DNA from: Oscillospiraceae bacterium
GTDB lineage: Bacteria > Bacillota > Clostridia > Oscillospirales > Ruminococcaceae
Length of the DNA: 64,000 nucleotides
Assembly (NCBI GenBank): GCA_031253495.1
Contig: JAIRWC010000012.1
Coordinates: 89,498 to 153,497, forward strand
Direction of reading: 5' to 3'
A program made the position numbers and the translations under genes. The stretch's first letter is position 1. Each line of letters begins with the position of its first letter. Of this stretch, positions 48,642-58,933 are shown piece by piece. The notes below the pieces were generated by a model that ran no database searches, was not told the DNA's origin, and saw only the letters and a list, made by a program, of their open reading frames with translations.

Positions 48642-48896
48642 CTATTTCCTTTTATAGACCTCGATTGAATCGTCGCCCAGACTTGAGCCGAACCTGCCGA
48701 GCCCGATTTCCTTATTCAGTTTGCCGCACTCGCAAATGTCGGATTTATTGGGGTTGCCGTTCATCATGTAACCGCATTTGACGCACCTGAAATATAAGTC
48801 CTTCGACATTTTCCAGCCTATGTCCGCGCCGGTGGCTTTGCTTCCGTTCCCTAAATACTCGTATTCTTTGCCGTTATACTTTATTGTTTTGCTCAT
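48642..48896 (-). CDS. Small zinc-ribbon-like protein
   Basis: 84 aa with 'RCVKCGYMM...DICECGK'; 4-nt overlap with eda. Confidence 0.7.
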   Translation of the reverse strand: MSKTIKYNGKEYEYLGNGSKATGADIGWKMSKDLYFRCVKCGYMMNGNPNKSDICECGKLNKEIGLGRFGSSLGDDSIEVYKRK

Positions 48897-49537
48897 AACC
48901 GACTCCTCGCGCTTTTAAGCAGCGCCGTCGCCTCTTTCGCAAGGCGGGTAATCTTCGCCCAGTTCCCCCCGTCAATCAGCTTTTCCGGCGCTATCCAACT
49001 GCTGCCGACCGCGAACACCTTGTCGGAGATAAAATAATCGGCGGCGTTATCCGCGTTTATCCCGCCGGTGGGAACGAATTTTATATCCCCGTAGGGCGCG
49101 GCGAGGGCGTGAACCGTCTTTATCCCCCCGTAATTTTCGGCGGGGAAAAATTTAAAAATCTTAATTCCGAGCGACAAACCTTTCTCTATCTCCGTGGGGG
49201 TAAGTACGCCGGGCAAAATGGGCAGCCCCTCTTCTTTCGCCGCGCGAACCGTTTCGGGATTGAGACCGGGGCTGACGATGAATTTGGCCCCCGCGTTCTT
49301 CGCCGCGATAAGCGTCTTTGCGTCGAGAACCGTCCCCGCGCCGATAAGCACCTCGGGGCGCGAACGCGCGACAAGCTCAATCGCTTCCTTCGCGGCGGCG
49401 GTGCGAAAGGTAATCTCCATAACGTCTATTCCGCCGTAAAGAAGCGCGTTAGCGAGAAGAACGGCGTTAGCCGCGTTATTAAGTTTGATTACGGGGATAA
49501 TTCCGCAAGAACCTATCCGCGCCATCGCTTCGCTCAT
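48893..49537 (-). CDS. eda: 2-keto-3-deoxy-6-phosphogluconate aldolase
   Basis: 'GIIPVIKLNNAANAVLLANALLYGGIDVMEITFRT', 'IGAGTVLDAKT', 'KFIVSPGLNPE', 'FVPTGGINADNAADYF'. Confidence 0.94.
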   Translation of the reverse strand: MSEAMARIGSCGIIPVIKLNNAANAVLLANALLYGGIDVMEITFRTAAAKEAIELVARSRPEVLIGAGTVLDAKTLIAAKNAGAKFIVSPGLNPETVRAAKEEGLPILPGVLTPTEIEKGLSLGIKIFKFFPAENYGGIKTVHALAAPYGDIKFVPTGGINADNAADYFISDKVFAVGSSWIAPEKLIDGGNWAKITRLAKEATALLKSARSRL

Positions 49538-49776
49538 TCGACACTCCCCCCGCCGGTTTGCCGCGCCAACGCGCCCAACGCCTCACCGATAATCTTATCG
49601 GCGTTACCTTCGATGATACCGACGGGTTCCGTTATGTTTTCGATAACGGAGGAAATGTCGCCGACGCTCGATATCCTTTCCGGAATACCGGAAGCAAACG
49701 TCTCGTTCCCGACGTAAATCGTCGCCGATATAACCGCCGCGGCGAACAGAATCATCGCTATTATGTCTTTTTTCAT
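49534..49776 (-). CDS. Small single-pass membrane/secreted protein
   Basis: ~80 aa with N-terminal hydrophobic segment 'MKKDIIAMILFAAAVISATIYVG'; 4-nt overlap with eda. Confidence 0.6.
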   Translation of the reverse strand: MKKDIIAMILFAAAVISATIYVGNETFASGIPERISSVGDISSVIENITEPVGIIEGNADKIIGEALGALARQTGGGSVE

Positions 49777-49885
49777 ACCGGAAACCACCCTTCGGGCATT
49801 ATTATAGCATTATTTTGCTTGATTTTCAAGCCCGTTTGCCGATATTTAACCCGCGAACACCGGCGCGGCATACGGGCAAAACGGT

Positions 49886-52513
49886 TTATTCCACGTTTTT
49901 CAGCGATTCCACCATATCAATCCGCGCTAATTTATAACTCATCACGAGGTTTACGAAAACGGCGAAAACGGCCGATAAGGCGGCGGAGATTATATAACTT
50001 TGCAAATGTACGGTTTTCGGAAATTTCAAAACGTCAATCTCAACCGACGCTATCACATAATCAAATAGGAAAACGCCGCCCGCAAGCCCCAACGCGACGC
50101 CCAGCAGGGTAACTATCACGTTTTCCCTGTATATATACGCGGCAAGCTCCGTGTCATGGAAGCCCAAAACCTTAATCGTCGCCAACTCCCTGACGCGTTC
50201 GGAAATATTGATATACGTCAGGTTGAACAAAACCACCAGCGCCAAGGCGCACGCGAGAACAATCAAAACGACGGTTACGACCCCCAAAGCGTCGGTAGAA
50301 TCGCTTATCCGCGCCATGAGCTCGTCGTTATACACAATCGCCCGCGCGTTATCGTTTTCAAGCAACGGCGAAGCGAAATCCTTCCCGTTTTCGCGGAAAA
50401 TCAAAACGCCGTTAGGCTCCGGTTCCGCGCCGAACGCGTCTTTGTACGCGCCCGGGGACATATAGATATAATGCAGTATATAATTGTCGACGACATCCGT
50501 AACGCCGACGGTATGCGTTCTGCCGTCGCCGAACGTTACGGTTACGGCGTCGCCCACCCCGACGCCGGCGACGCGGGACAGCTTTTCGGTAATCAGCACG
50601 CTTCGGTCGGTCATCCGAACCGGCTCTTTCGTCTTCGGGGAATATAGGTTAATGTAACCGTTCAGGCTTTCGGGGGGTTCGGGTACGATAATCGACGCAG
50701 ACAAACTGCCGCCCGCGCCCCCCGCGGTTACCGTTTCTTCCCGGACGTACAGGCTCTCGTCCGGCAATACGGCGTCCAACGCTTCGCGCTGTTCGTTCGA
50801 GGTTATATCCTTTAAATACGCCTGCGCGTCGTACTTCACTATGGTTTCATATTGCAGTTCCGCCACACCCCCGATGCTGCCGCGCATCCCGAACGCCGTG
50901 AGCAATAAGGCGGTGCAGCCCGCCACGCCCGTCAGCGTCATAATAAAGCGCCGCTTATACCTGAATACGTTCCGCGCGGTAACTTTGCTGAAAAAGCCGA
51001 GGCGTTTCCAGATTGCCGGAAGCCTTTCAAGCAAAACGCGCTTCCCTTTCGCCGGGGGTTTGGGGCGCATAAGCGACGCGGGGCTTCCGCTCATGGAACC
51101 TATGTACGTCGCCAAAGTTACCAGCGACACCGCCAACACCGCGGATATGACGGATATTACGGCGATGAGCGTGGGTATGGGAGTCCTTACCGGCGGCATA
51201 CCGTACAAATGGCCGTAAGCGTCTGAGATAATGAGCGGGAATATCCTGCTCCCGAACGCGACGCCGCCTATCCCGCCGATTACGCCGGAGCCGAAGGCGT
51301 AAACGAGGTATTTCAGCAGGATTGCCGACGGGCGGTAACCGAGCGCCTTGTAAACGCCGATTTGCGTCCTTTGGTTCTCGACCATGCGGGACATGGCGGT
51401 CAGCGAGACCATTACCGCCACGAGAAAAAACACCAGCGGAAAGACGTATCCGATTTTTTCCAGCCTTTGGGTGTCTTGATAATACGAGTCAAAGGCTATC
51501 CCGTCTTTACGCGTAAAAACGAACCATTCGGGTTCGGGGGCGTTGTTCAGCTCTTCGGCCGCTTGGTCAAGCTCCGCCTGCTTTTCGTTTAATTCGTCCG
51601 ATAAAGCGTAAGCCTGTTCGTAATTCGCGTCTAATTCCGGCGAGGAGCCCCGAGGCCCTGACAGCGCGAGTTCCTTGAAGGTATCGTTAAGCCGTTCACG
51701 CGAGCCGTCAAGCTGCGCTTGGGCGTCCGCCAGTTCGCCGCGCCGTTTTTCAAGCTCGTCCTTTTTTGCCCGGACCCGCGATTCCCCTGTTTGTTCGGCT
51801 TGGTTTTTCCAACCGTCGGCGGCGGCGTAATAACCGTCCGTAAGATTGTCCATACCGCGAGAGGCGTCCATGAGCATATAAACGTCCGTGTAAACATCGA
51901 GTTTATAGGCGCTCGGGTGAAGGTACAGATAGTATTGCAGGGAACCGTCGCCGATTGTGGTGTTCCCCCGCTGAAACGAAATATAAAGCGGCGACGACAC
52001 GACGCCCGCCACCGTAAACGTATCGCTTTCAAAAACGCCGTAAAAGCCGTCCATGTCGTCGAGGCTGAATTTTATGCTTTCGCCTGTTTTTATGCCGCCG
52101 TCGTCCGCCATTCGCCTTTCAATAACGCACTCGCCGGAATTTTCCGGGAGCCTGCCCTCGAGAATTTCTATCCCGTTAATCCCGTCCGGCAGGGCGTAGG
52201 CGCGAACGGCCTTATTTTCATCTTCAATATTGACGAACACGTCGTAAATATATGTGGGCATAACGGCGGCCGCGCCCTCCATACCGCTTAACGCGGCCGT
52301 ATCGTCTTCGTCAAAGCCCGTCGTCGACTTGATTTGCAGGTCGTACAGGTTATATTTTTTGTATTCCCTGTCCGCGATATTCCGCATATCGATGGACGTC
52401 GCCTGTATGCCGACGATTGACGACGCGCCCAAGGACGTTATGATTATCAGAGAAATAAAACGCCCCGGCGTACTCTTTATTTCCCTGAATATATCCTTCA
52501 AAAACGCGCTCAT
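49886..52513 (-). CDS. ABC transporter permease, FtsX-like
   Basis: 'FREIKSTPGRFISLIIITSLGASSIVGI', repeated FtsX cores, coiled-coil extracytoplasmic region; start at MSAFLKD with GAGGAGG SD. Confidence 0.88.
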   Translation of the reverse strand: MSAFLKDIFREIKSTPGRFISLIIITSLGASSIVGIQATSIDMRNIADREYKKYNLYDLQIKSTTGFDEDDTAALSGMEGAAAVMPTYIYDVFVNIEDENKAVRAYALPDGINGIEILEGRLPENSGECVIERRMADDGGIKTGESIKFSLDDMDGFYGVFESDTFTVAGVVSSPLYISFQRGNTTIGDGSLQYYLYLHPSAYKLDVYTDVYMLMDASRGMDNLTDGYYAAADGWKNQAEQTGESRVRAKKDELEKRRGELADAQAQLDGSRERLNDTFKELALSGPRGSSPELDANYEQAYALSDELNEKQAELDQAAEELNNAPEPEWFVFTRKDGIAFDSYYQDTQRLEKIGYVFPLVFFLVAVMVSLTAMSRMVENQRTQIGVYKALGYRPSAILLKYLVYAFGSGVIGGIGGVAFGSRIFPLIISDAYGHLYGMPPVRTPIPTLIAVISVISAVLAVSLVTLATYIGSMSGSPASLMRPKPPAKGKRVLLERLPAIWKRLGFFSKVTARNVFRYKRRFIMTLTGVAGCTALLLTAFGMRGSIGGVAELQYETIVKYDAQAYLKDITSNEQREALDAVLPDESLYVREETVTAGGAGGSLSASIIVPEPPESLNGYINLYSPKTKEPVRMTDRSVLITEKLSRVAGVGVGDAVTVTFGDGRTHTVGVTDVVDNYILHYIYMSPGAYKDAFGAEPEPNGVLIFRENGKDFASPLLENDNARAIVYNDELMARISDSTDALGVVTVVLIVLACALALVVLFNLTYINISERVRELATIKVLGFHDTELAAYIYRENVIVTLLGVALGLAGGVFLFDYVIASVEIDVLKFPKTVHLQSYIISAALSAVFAVFVNLVMSYKLARIDMVESLKNVE

Positions 52514-52542
52514 ACAACAAACCTCCTCGGAAACCGCGCAGC

Positions 52543-53250
52543 TCACCATTCAATTTCGGAAATCGGTTTCGGGTTCTCGTTGTCCGTAATCGTTTCCACT
52601 TTGCCGCTTTTAATTTTCACAACCCTGTCGGCAATCGGCGTTACGGCCCCGTTATGCGTAATCACCACAACCGTAACGTCTTTTTCGCGGCAGGTGTCCT
52701 GCAACAGCCGAAATATGCTCTTGCCCGTTTCATAATCCAAAGCGCCGGTCGGTTCGTCGCACAGCAAAAGTTTAGGGTTCTTCGCGATTGCGCGGGCAAT
52801 GGCGACGCGTTGCTGTTCGCCGCCCGAAAGCTGCGCGGGGAAGTTGTCGACCCTGTGGCTTAACCCGACGTCGTCAAGAACGGCGCGCGGTTCAAGCGCG
52901 TTTTTGCAGATTTGCGAAGCGAGTTCCACGTTTTCCAGCGCGGTCAGGTTGGGAATCAGGTTGTAAAACTGAAACACGAAGCCCACGTCGTTCCGCCGAT
53001 AAGAGCAGACGTCGCGCCTCGACAAACCGGTTATATCCCTTCCGTCGACCAAAACCGAGCCGGACGTCGCCTTATCCATGCCGCCCAATATGTTCAACAC
53101 CGTGGTTTTTCCGGCGCCGGAGGGACCGACGATAACGTTGAATTTGCTTTTTTCCAGCGAAAACGTGATGCCGTCCGCGGCGCGGACGGATATTTGACCT
53201 GTTTGGTATTCGCGCACCACGTCGTTAAAGGTTACATAATCATTTGTCAT
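52543..53250 (-). CDS. ABC transporter ATP-binding protein (MacB/LolD-like)
   Basis: '[23 protein letters not shown]', '[32 protein letters not shown]'. Confidence 0.93.
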   Translation of the reverse strand: MTNDYVTFNDVVREYQTGQISVRAADGITFSLEKSKFNVIVGPSGAGKTTVLNILGGMDKATSGSVLVDGRDITGLSRRDVCSYRRNDVGFVFQFYNLIPNLTALENVELASQICKNALEPRAVLDDVGLSHRVDNFPAQLSGGEQQRVAIARAIAKNPKLLLCDEPTGALDYETGKSIFRLLQDTCREKDVTVVVITHNGAVTPIADRVVKIKSGKVETITDNENPKPISEIEW

Positions 53251-53281
53251 AGCGCCGCCTCCATAAACGGTTGTTTACGGC

Positions 53282-53310
53282 ATTATACCATAACGGCGTT
53301 TGTTTGTCAA
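53282..53310 (-). promoter_or_regulatory. Promoter of the ABC exporter operon
   Basis: Reverse strand TTGACA-N17-TATAAT. Confidence 0.8.
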
Positions 53311-53343
53311 TGAAAAACGCCCGCCGGTTTATAAACCGGCGGG
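53311..53343 (-). terminator. Terminator downstream of rubredoxin gene
   Basis: Reverse strand CCCGCCGG-TTTATAA-ACCGGCGGG followed by GCGTTTTTC. Confidence 0.8.
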
Positions 53344-53348
53344 AAAAT

Positions 53349-53501
53349 TCACTCTTCCGCGAAACCGTCTTTCCCCGCGCCGCAAACCGGGCACACATAA
53401 TCATTCGGCACGTTTTCCCATTTCGTGCCCGCCGGAACGCCGTTATCCGGGTCGCCGGCGGCTTCGTCGTAAGCAAATCCGCATATGCATACGTATTTCA
53501 T
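53349..53501 (-). CDS. Rubredoxin
   Basis: Missed by the 60-aa ORF cutoff; translates to [50 protein letters not shown]. Confidence 0.93.
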   Translation of the reverse strand: MKYVCICGFAYDEAAGDPDNGVPAGTKWENVPNDYVCPVCGAGKDGFAEE

Positions 53502-53544
53502 AAACCGAACCCCCTTTCCTTTAAAAATTTAACCGCAATTCGCG

Positions 53545-55386
53545 TCAAATTCTCTCAAAATCCTCCGCGCCGTGTTTGCATAACGGGCAGACGAACCCGT
53601 CGGGCAACGCGTCCCCTTCGTAAACGTAACCGCATATCCTGCACACGAAACCTTTTTTGCTCTCTTTCGGGAGCGGCGGTTTCGGCTTTACGCGCTCGAA
53701 ATAATACCGATAAGTCGCGCTCGGTTCTTCGGATAACGAAACCGCCCGCGTTACGTCCGCCAAATATAAAGTGTGGCTCCCTAAGTCGACCGTTCCGGTA
53801 ACTTTCGCGGAAATAACGGCGTTCGCGTGTTCACGAACGTACCGTATGCCGTTCGCGCCCCGCGCTTCGTCGAGACCGGCGAATTTGTCGGCGTCCCTTC
53901 CGCTTTGAAACCCGAAACGCTCGAAAACCTTGAAAGGCGCGCTTTCCGACAGAACGGACACGTTAAATTCCCCGGTTTTGAGTATAATGCCGTTGGTATA
54001 ATTGGCTTTGTTTACGGCGATTGAAATTTTAACCGGCGAGGCGGTTACCTGCGTTACGGTATTGATAACGCACCCGTTGTCCTTGCCGCCGTCCCGCGCG
54101 GTCAAAATAAACAGCCCGTATGACAGCTTAAACATAACGGCGGCGTCAACCGCCCCGTGTTCCGCGCCGTCTTCCGGCGGTTCGCCCGGGGGAAAATCCG
54201 CCGCTATCGCCTTGGCCATTTCCTCGATTTCGGACAACTGCGTTTCTTTAAGCGAGGATTTTATACTGATTATGCCGTCGAGAATCCTGACGTTCTTACA
54301 TTCGGATAATTTCTCGCGGATTAAACCGCCGCTTGTCGCCGCCCACGAACCGTTCTCGATAATCGCGACGGTCCGGTTTTGAATGTTGTGGGCGCAAAGG
54401 TCGCGCACCAATTCTTCCATTGAAATGAAAATCCCCGCGTTATAGGTGGCGGAAGCGAAAACAAAATGGCTCCACTTGAACGCCGCCGCCACAATCTCGG
54501 AGGACGGCGTTACCGAAACGTCGAACATCTCGGTTTTGACGCCCTTTTCCCGCAGACTGCCCGACAATATCTCCGCGGCGTTCTCGGTGTTTCCGTATAC
54601 GGAGGCGTATGCTATCATAACGCCCTTTTCCTCCGGCTCGTAACCGCTCCAAAGCAGATATTTTGAAACGATATCGTTGATGTTGTTACGCCAAACAAAC
54701 CCGTGAAGCGGGCAGATTGTATCTATTTTGAGCGCGGACGCTTTGTTCAGGAGCGCCCGCGTCTGCTGCCCGTACTTGCCGACGATGTTCGCGTAATACC
54801 GTCTCGCCTCGTCCATATAATCCTTTTCAAAATCGACCTCGTCGGCGAACAGCGCACCGTTCAGCGCACCAAAGCACCCGAACGCGTCCGCCGAAAACAA
54901 AACGTTATCCGTCGCGTCAAAAGTAACCATTACTTCCGGCCAGTGCACCATGGGGGCCATGATGAAATTAAGCGAGCGTCTCCCCGTGTTGAGAACGTCG
55001 CCCTCTTTCACGACCATTGCGCGGGCGTCGGCGTCAAAATCGTGAAATTGTTTTATAAAAGCGAGCGTTTTGGCGTTGCACACGATTTTAACGTCGGGAT
55101 AAAGCGTCATAACGTCCCCGATGGCGTCGGAATGGTCGGGTTCCACGTGCTGCGCGACAAGGTAATCAAGTTTTCTCCCGTTCAGCGCGGCGGCGAGATT
55201 TTCAAGGAATTTCCGCTTCACCGCTTTATCCGCGGTGTCGAACAACACGGTTTTTTCGTCCGTCAGCAGGTAAGAGTTGTACGAAACGCCTTTCGGCACG
55301 GAATAAACCCCCTCAAACATGGCTATCCGGCGGTCGTTCGCTCCGACCCAGATTAAATCTTCGGCAATTTTCTTTATGAAACGCAT
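53545..55386 (-). CDS. Flavodiiron protein fused to flavin-reductase-like and rubredoxin-like domains
   Basis: Beta-lactamase-fold 'AQHVEPDHSDAIG', flavodoxin 'IAYASVYGNTENAAEIL', flavin-reductase region, C-terminal 'FVCRICGYVYEGDALPDGFVCPLCKHGAEDFE'; start reset to MRFIKKIAEDL. Confidence 0.9.
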   Translation of the reverse strand: MRFIKKIAEDLIWVGANDRRIAMFEGVYSVPKGVSYNSYLLTDEKTVLFDTADKAVKRKFLENLAAALNGRKLDYLVAQHVEPDHSDAIGDVMTLYPDVKIVCNAKTLAFIKQFHDFDADARAMVVKEGDVLNTGRRSLNFIMAPMVHWPEVMVTFDATDNVLFSADAFGCFGALNGALFADEVDFEKDYMDEARRYYANIVGKYGQQTRALLNKASALKIDTICPLHGFVWRNNINDIVSKYLLWSGYEPEEKGVMIAYASVYGNTENAAEILSGSLREKGVKTEMFDVSVTPSSEIVAAAFKWSHFVFASATYNAGIFISMEELVRDLCAHNIQNRTVAIIENGSWAATSGGLIREKLSECKNVRILDGIISIKSSLKETQLSEIEEMAKAIAADFPPGEPPEDGAEHGAVDAAVMFKLSYGLFILTARDGGKDNGCVINTVTQVTASPVKISIAVNKANYTNGIILKTGEFNVSVLSESAPFKVFERFGFQSGRDADKFAGLDEARGANGIRYVREHANAVISAKVTGTVDLGSHTLYLADVTRAVSLSEEPSATYRYYFERVKPKPPLPKESKKGFVCRICGYVYEGDALPDGFVCPLCKHGAEDFERI

Positions 55387-55415
55387 AACACAATCCTTTC
55401 CGGCGGTTTGTTTAA

Positions 55416-56438
55416 TCAAAGCGCCTTTGCCGACGCGACGGCGTTCAACCCGCTCGCCTCTCCCCTGCCCGCCGCGTTCCCCGCCAAATATTCGTAATAC
55501 CCTTGACAGCCAATCATAGCCGCGTTGTCCCCGCACAGCGCGACCGACGGCATATATAATTCGATATCGTTTTCGGCGGCGCGCGTTTTCAGCATTTCCC
55601 GCAGATACGAATTGGCCGCCACTCCGCCCGAAACGGCGATTTTTTTATAAGAGACGCCGCGCGCGGATTTCGCGGCCTTTATCGTCTTTTCCGTCAGAAT
55701 GTCGCACACCGTATGCTGAAAACAGGCGGCAAGCGAGGGAATATCGAGCGGTTCGCCTTTTTGCCCGAAATTGTTAATCAAGTTAATCACGGCGGTTTTA
55801 AGCCCCGAAAAGCTGAAACCGTATTCGTCCCCGGTTTTGGGGTAAGGGAGTTTATACTTGGTTATATCGCCGCTTTTCGCCGCTTGGTCAATATGAACGC
55901 CGCCGGGATAGTCGAACCCCATTGCCCGCGCCGCCTTGTCAAACGCCTCGCCCGCCGCGTCGTCAAGCGTCGAGCCGATTACGTTAAATTCCGTATAACC
56001 GCGAACCTCAATCAAAGCCGTGTGTCCGCCCGATACCACAAGCGCCGTAAACGGCGGGGTTAAATCACGGTTCTCGATATAATTCGCGGCTATATGACCC
56101 TTTATGTGGTGAACGGGGATAAGCGGCTTGTCCAAAGCGAGCGCGACGCCTTTAGCGAAATTCAAGCCCACGAGCAACGCCCCGATTAACCCGGGCGCGA
56201 AAGTTACGGCAAGCGCGTCGATTTCACTAAGCGCCGTTCCCGCTTGCTCCAACGCTTCCCCGCATAATCCCGCTATGCTTTCGCAATGGCGGCGGGAGGC
56301 GATTTCGGGAACGACGCCGCCGTACAATTTATGCTCTTTCGTCTGAGAGGCGGTTACGCCGGACAGAACGACGCGCCCGTCCGCGACGACGGCGCAAGAG
56401 GTTTCGTCGCAGGAGGTTTCTATGGCGAGAATTTTCAT
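55416..56438 (-). CDS. tsaD: tRNA t6A synthase subunit TsaD
   Basis: 'LAIETSCDETSCAVV', 'GGVVPEIASRRHCE', 'HIKGHIAAN', 'VSGGHTALIEV'. Confidence 0.95.
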   Translation of the reverse strand: MKILAIETSCDETSCAVVADGRVVLSGVTASQTKEHKLYGGVVPEIASRRHCESIAGLCGEALEQAGTALSEIDALAVTFAPGLIGALLVGLNFAKGVALALDKPLIPVHHIKGHIAANYIENRDLTPPFTALVVSGGHTALIEVRGYTEFNVIGSTLDDAAGEAFDKAARAMGFDYPGGVHIDQAAKSGDITKYKLPYPKTGDEYGFSFSGLKTAVINLINNFGQKGEPLDIPSLAACFQHTVCDILTEKTIKAAKSARGVSYKKIAVSGGVAANSYLREMLKTRAAENDIELYMPSVALCGDNAAMIGCQGYYEYLAGNAAGRGEASGLNAVASAKAL

Positions 56439-56447
56439 TGCCGTCCC

Positions 56448-57302
56448 TTAAATTGTAAATTGATTGTTTTCAAATTTGTTATACAACCTTATAAAATCAT
56501 CCACGCTAAGCTCCTGCGCGCGCGCCGAAGCGTTTATCCCGCAACCGCCCAAGGCGCGTTTAACCGATTCCTTGTCGGTTCCGAGCGCCCGCGAAACGGG
56601 GTTGGCAAGCTGCTTTCGCCGTTCGGAAAACGCCGCCTTAACAAACCGGAAAAACCGTTTTTCATCGGTAACGCCGGGGCGTTTCCCTCTGTAAACGTCA
56701 AGCCTTATAACCGCGCCGTCAACGTTCGGAATCGGGATAAAACTCCCGCGCGGCACCTTGAAAAGCAGTTTCGGATTGCCGTAAAACCGCGAAACCACGC
56801 TTAACACCCCGTATTGTTTGGAATTGGGCAAGGCCGTTATCCTTTGCGCCACTTCTTCTTGAACCATGACGGTTACGGAACTGATTGGCGGGCGCGCCTC
56901 CAGCATCCGCGTTATTATACGCGCGGCCGCGTAATAAGGCAGGTTAGCGCAAACGGCGGCTTCCCCCCCGCCGAATTTTTCCTCAATCAAGGCGCGTAAA
57001 TCCGTTTTAAGCGCGTCGCCCCATATAATTTCGACGTTATCGCAGCCCGCCAGCGTTTCCGCGAGGACGGGACCAAGCGTTTCGTCAATCTCGACGACGA
57101 TCACTTTCTCCGCCGTATTAGCCAATTCCCGCGTGAGGACGCCCGCCCCGGCGCCGATTTCGACAATGTTTCCGGACAACCCCCTCGCCATTCTCGGGCA
57201 GACCGAAGGATTGACGAGGAAATTTTGCCCCAGCGGCTTGGCGAATTTAAAGCCGTGCCGGGAAAGCAGTTCTTTAACCGCGGAAACGTTCGTTAAAATC
57301 AC
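56448..57302 (-). CDS. rsmA: 16S rRNA dimethyladenosine transferase
   Basis: 'KPLGQNFLVNPSVCPRMA', 'VEIGAGAGVLTRELA', 'VCANLPYYAAARIIT'. Confidence 0.95.
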   Translation of the reverse strand: MILTNVSAVKELLSRHGFKFAKPLGQNFLVNPSVCPRMARGLSGNIVEIGAGAGVLTRELANTAEKVIVVEIDETLGPVLAETLAGCDNVEIIWGDALKTDLRALIEEKFGGGEAAVCANLPYYAAARIITRMLEARPPISSVTVMVQEEVAQRITALPNSKQYGVLSVVSRFYGNPKLLFKVPRGSFIPIPNVDGAVIRLDVYRGKRPGVTDEKRFFRFVKAAFSERRKQLANPVSRALGTDKESVKRALGGCGINASARAQELSVDDFIRLYNKFENNQFTI

Positions 57303-57304
57303 GG

Positions 57305-58171
57305 TTACTCAAGTTCCTTGAACGCGGCCATCTCCTCGCGGTTGACTTTAATCTGCGCGTCCTTTAACAGCTTTACGTCGTTTTTGTTTATGATAACCGC
57401 GGGGATATCCCGGTTTTTATCGAGTTTGACCTTTAACATTCCGGTGAGGATATTCGCTTCTTCTACAAAACCCCTGCCTTCGGCGGTTTCGACGTAAGCG
57501 CCGGTCTTGGGGGTGATTTTCAGCAATTCTTCATAACTGACCTGCTCGTATTTAAGACAGCACATGAGCCGCCCGCAGGTTCCCGAAATTTTCGCGGGGT
57601 TCAACGAAAGCGACTGCTCTTTCGCCATTTTTATTGAAACGGGCTGAAACTCGCCCAAAAAGCTCGAACAGCAAAACCTCCTCCCGCATATTCCGAGGCC
57701 GCCCAGCATTTTCGCCTCGTCGCGCACGCCGATTTGCCGAAGCTCTATCCGGGTGCGGTAAATCCCCGCCAAATCCTTGACAAGCTCGCGGAAATCCACC
57801 CTGCTTTCGGCTGTGAAATAAAATAAAATTTTGCTCCCGTCGAAAGTGTAATCTATTTCGATAGGCTTCATGGACAGCTTGTGTTCGTCGATTTTCCTCG
57901 AGAAAACCTCCATGATTTCCTTTTCGCGCTCACGGTTCCTTTCCGCGACGGCCAAATCGTTCTCGTTCGCCGCGCGGATAATTTCCCTGAGCGGGCGGAC
58001 GACCCCGTCTTCGTCGACGCTTTTGTTGGCGATAACGACTTCGCCCATTTCAACGCCGCGCGCCGTTTCCACGATGACTTTCGCGCCGACGGCGACCCTT
58101 TGCTTGTTGGGGGAAAAATAATACACCTTCCCCGCGTCTTTGAACCTTACCCCTATTATCTCAACGGACAT
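57305..58171 (-). CDS. ricT: PSP1-domain protein (RicT/YaaT-like)
   Basis: 'RIELRQIGVRDEAKMLGGLGICGRRFCCSSFLGEFQPVSIKMAKEQSLSLNPAKISGTCGRLMCCLKYE'. Confidence 0.92.
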   Translation of the reverse strand: MSVEIIGVRFKDAGKVYYFSPNKQRVAVGAKVIVETARGVEMGEVVIANKSVDEDGVVRPLREIIRAANENDLAVAERNREREKEIMEVFSRKIDEHKLSMKPIEIDYTFDGSKILFYFTAESRVDFRELVKDLAGIYRTRIELRQIGVRDEAKMLGGLGICGRRFCCSSFLGEFQPVSIKMAKEQSLSLNPAKISGTCGRLMCCLKYEQVSYEELLKITPKTGAYVETAEGRGFVEEANILTGMLKVKLDKNRDIPAVIINKNDVKLLKDAQIKVNREEMAAFKELE

Positions 58172-58931
58172 CGAATAACTCCTTATAGATTTCAGCCGCG
58201 CAGGAAGCCGCCGTTATTGAAACGTTCGGGTTCGCGTCCGCGCGTTTAACGTATTCATAAACGGCGTCAATCGCGGCCAACACGCCCTTTTTATTTTTTG
58301 AGCGCGGCAACGCGTTTTTCATCTCCCCTAAAAGAAGCCTTAACGTCTCCGAAAGAACCTGCCTGTCCTTCACGCGGCTGAACGCCGCCGCCGCGCCGTA
58401 CTCGCTCTTGCGGAAAAGTGCGGACATTATCGCTTTTACGGTTTCAACGGCTTCGGCGCTTTCGGGGGGAGCGTCGGGCGCGCCGCCGTCCGCGTTAATT
58501 TTTACCACCCTCGACATGATTGTGGGCAAAACCCGCGAATCGTTCTCGGCGGTAAAAATGAAACGGTTGTATTCCGGCGGTTCCTCAATAAATTTCAAAA
58601 GCGCGTTCTGGCATTGCTCGCTCATTTCGTCAACCGCCTCGAACACATAGACGCGGGCGCCGCCGCCGGGGCGCAAACTGCCGGAATCAACCACCGCGCG
58701 CAGCGGCTTGATTTTATACGAACCGTCCGGCATTTCGTCTTTCACCGAAACGACGTCGGGATGAACCTTGCGCGTTATCCTGACGCACGCGCCGCATTTA
58801 CCGCAGGGCTTCGACTCGCTTTCGCACAAATGCAGCTTAACCGCGCGAACCGCCTCTCCGGCGGCGGCGCCCCCCGTGAACAGCAGCGCGCGCGGCAACT
58901 TCCCCGCTTGATACAATGAAAGGACGTCCAT
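58161..58931 (-). CDS. holB: DNA polymerase III delta' subunit-like protein
   Basis: 'ESKPCGKCGACVRITRKVHPDVVSV', 'VYVFEAVDEMSEQCQNALLKFIEEPPEYNRFIFTAENDSRVLPTIMSR'. Confidence 0.88.
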   Translation of the reverse strand: MDVLSLYQAGKLPRALLFTGGAAAGEAVRAVKLHLCESESKPCGKCGACVRITRKVHPDVVSVKDEMPDGSYKIKPLRAVVDSGSLRPGGGARVYVFEAVDEMSEQCQNALLKFIEEPPEYNRFIFTAENDSRVLPTIMSRVVKINADGGAPDAPPESAEAVETVKAIMSALFRKSEYGAAAAFSRVKDRQVLSETLRLLLGEMKNALPRSKNKKGVLAAIDAVYEYVKRADANPNVSITAASCAAEIYKELFDVR

Positions 58932-58933
58932 GC

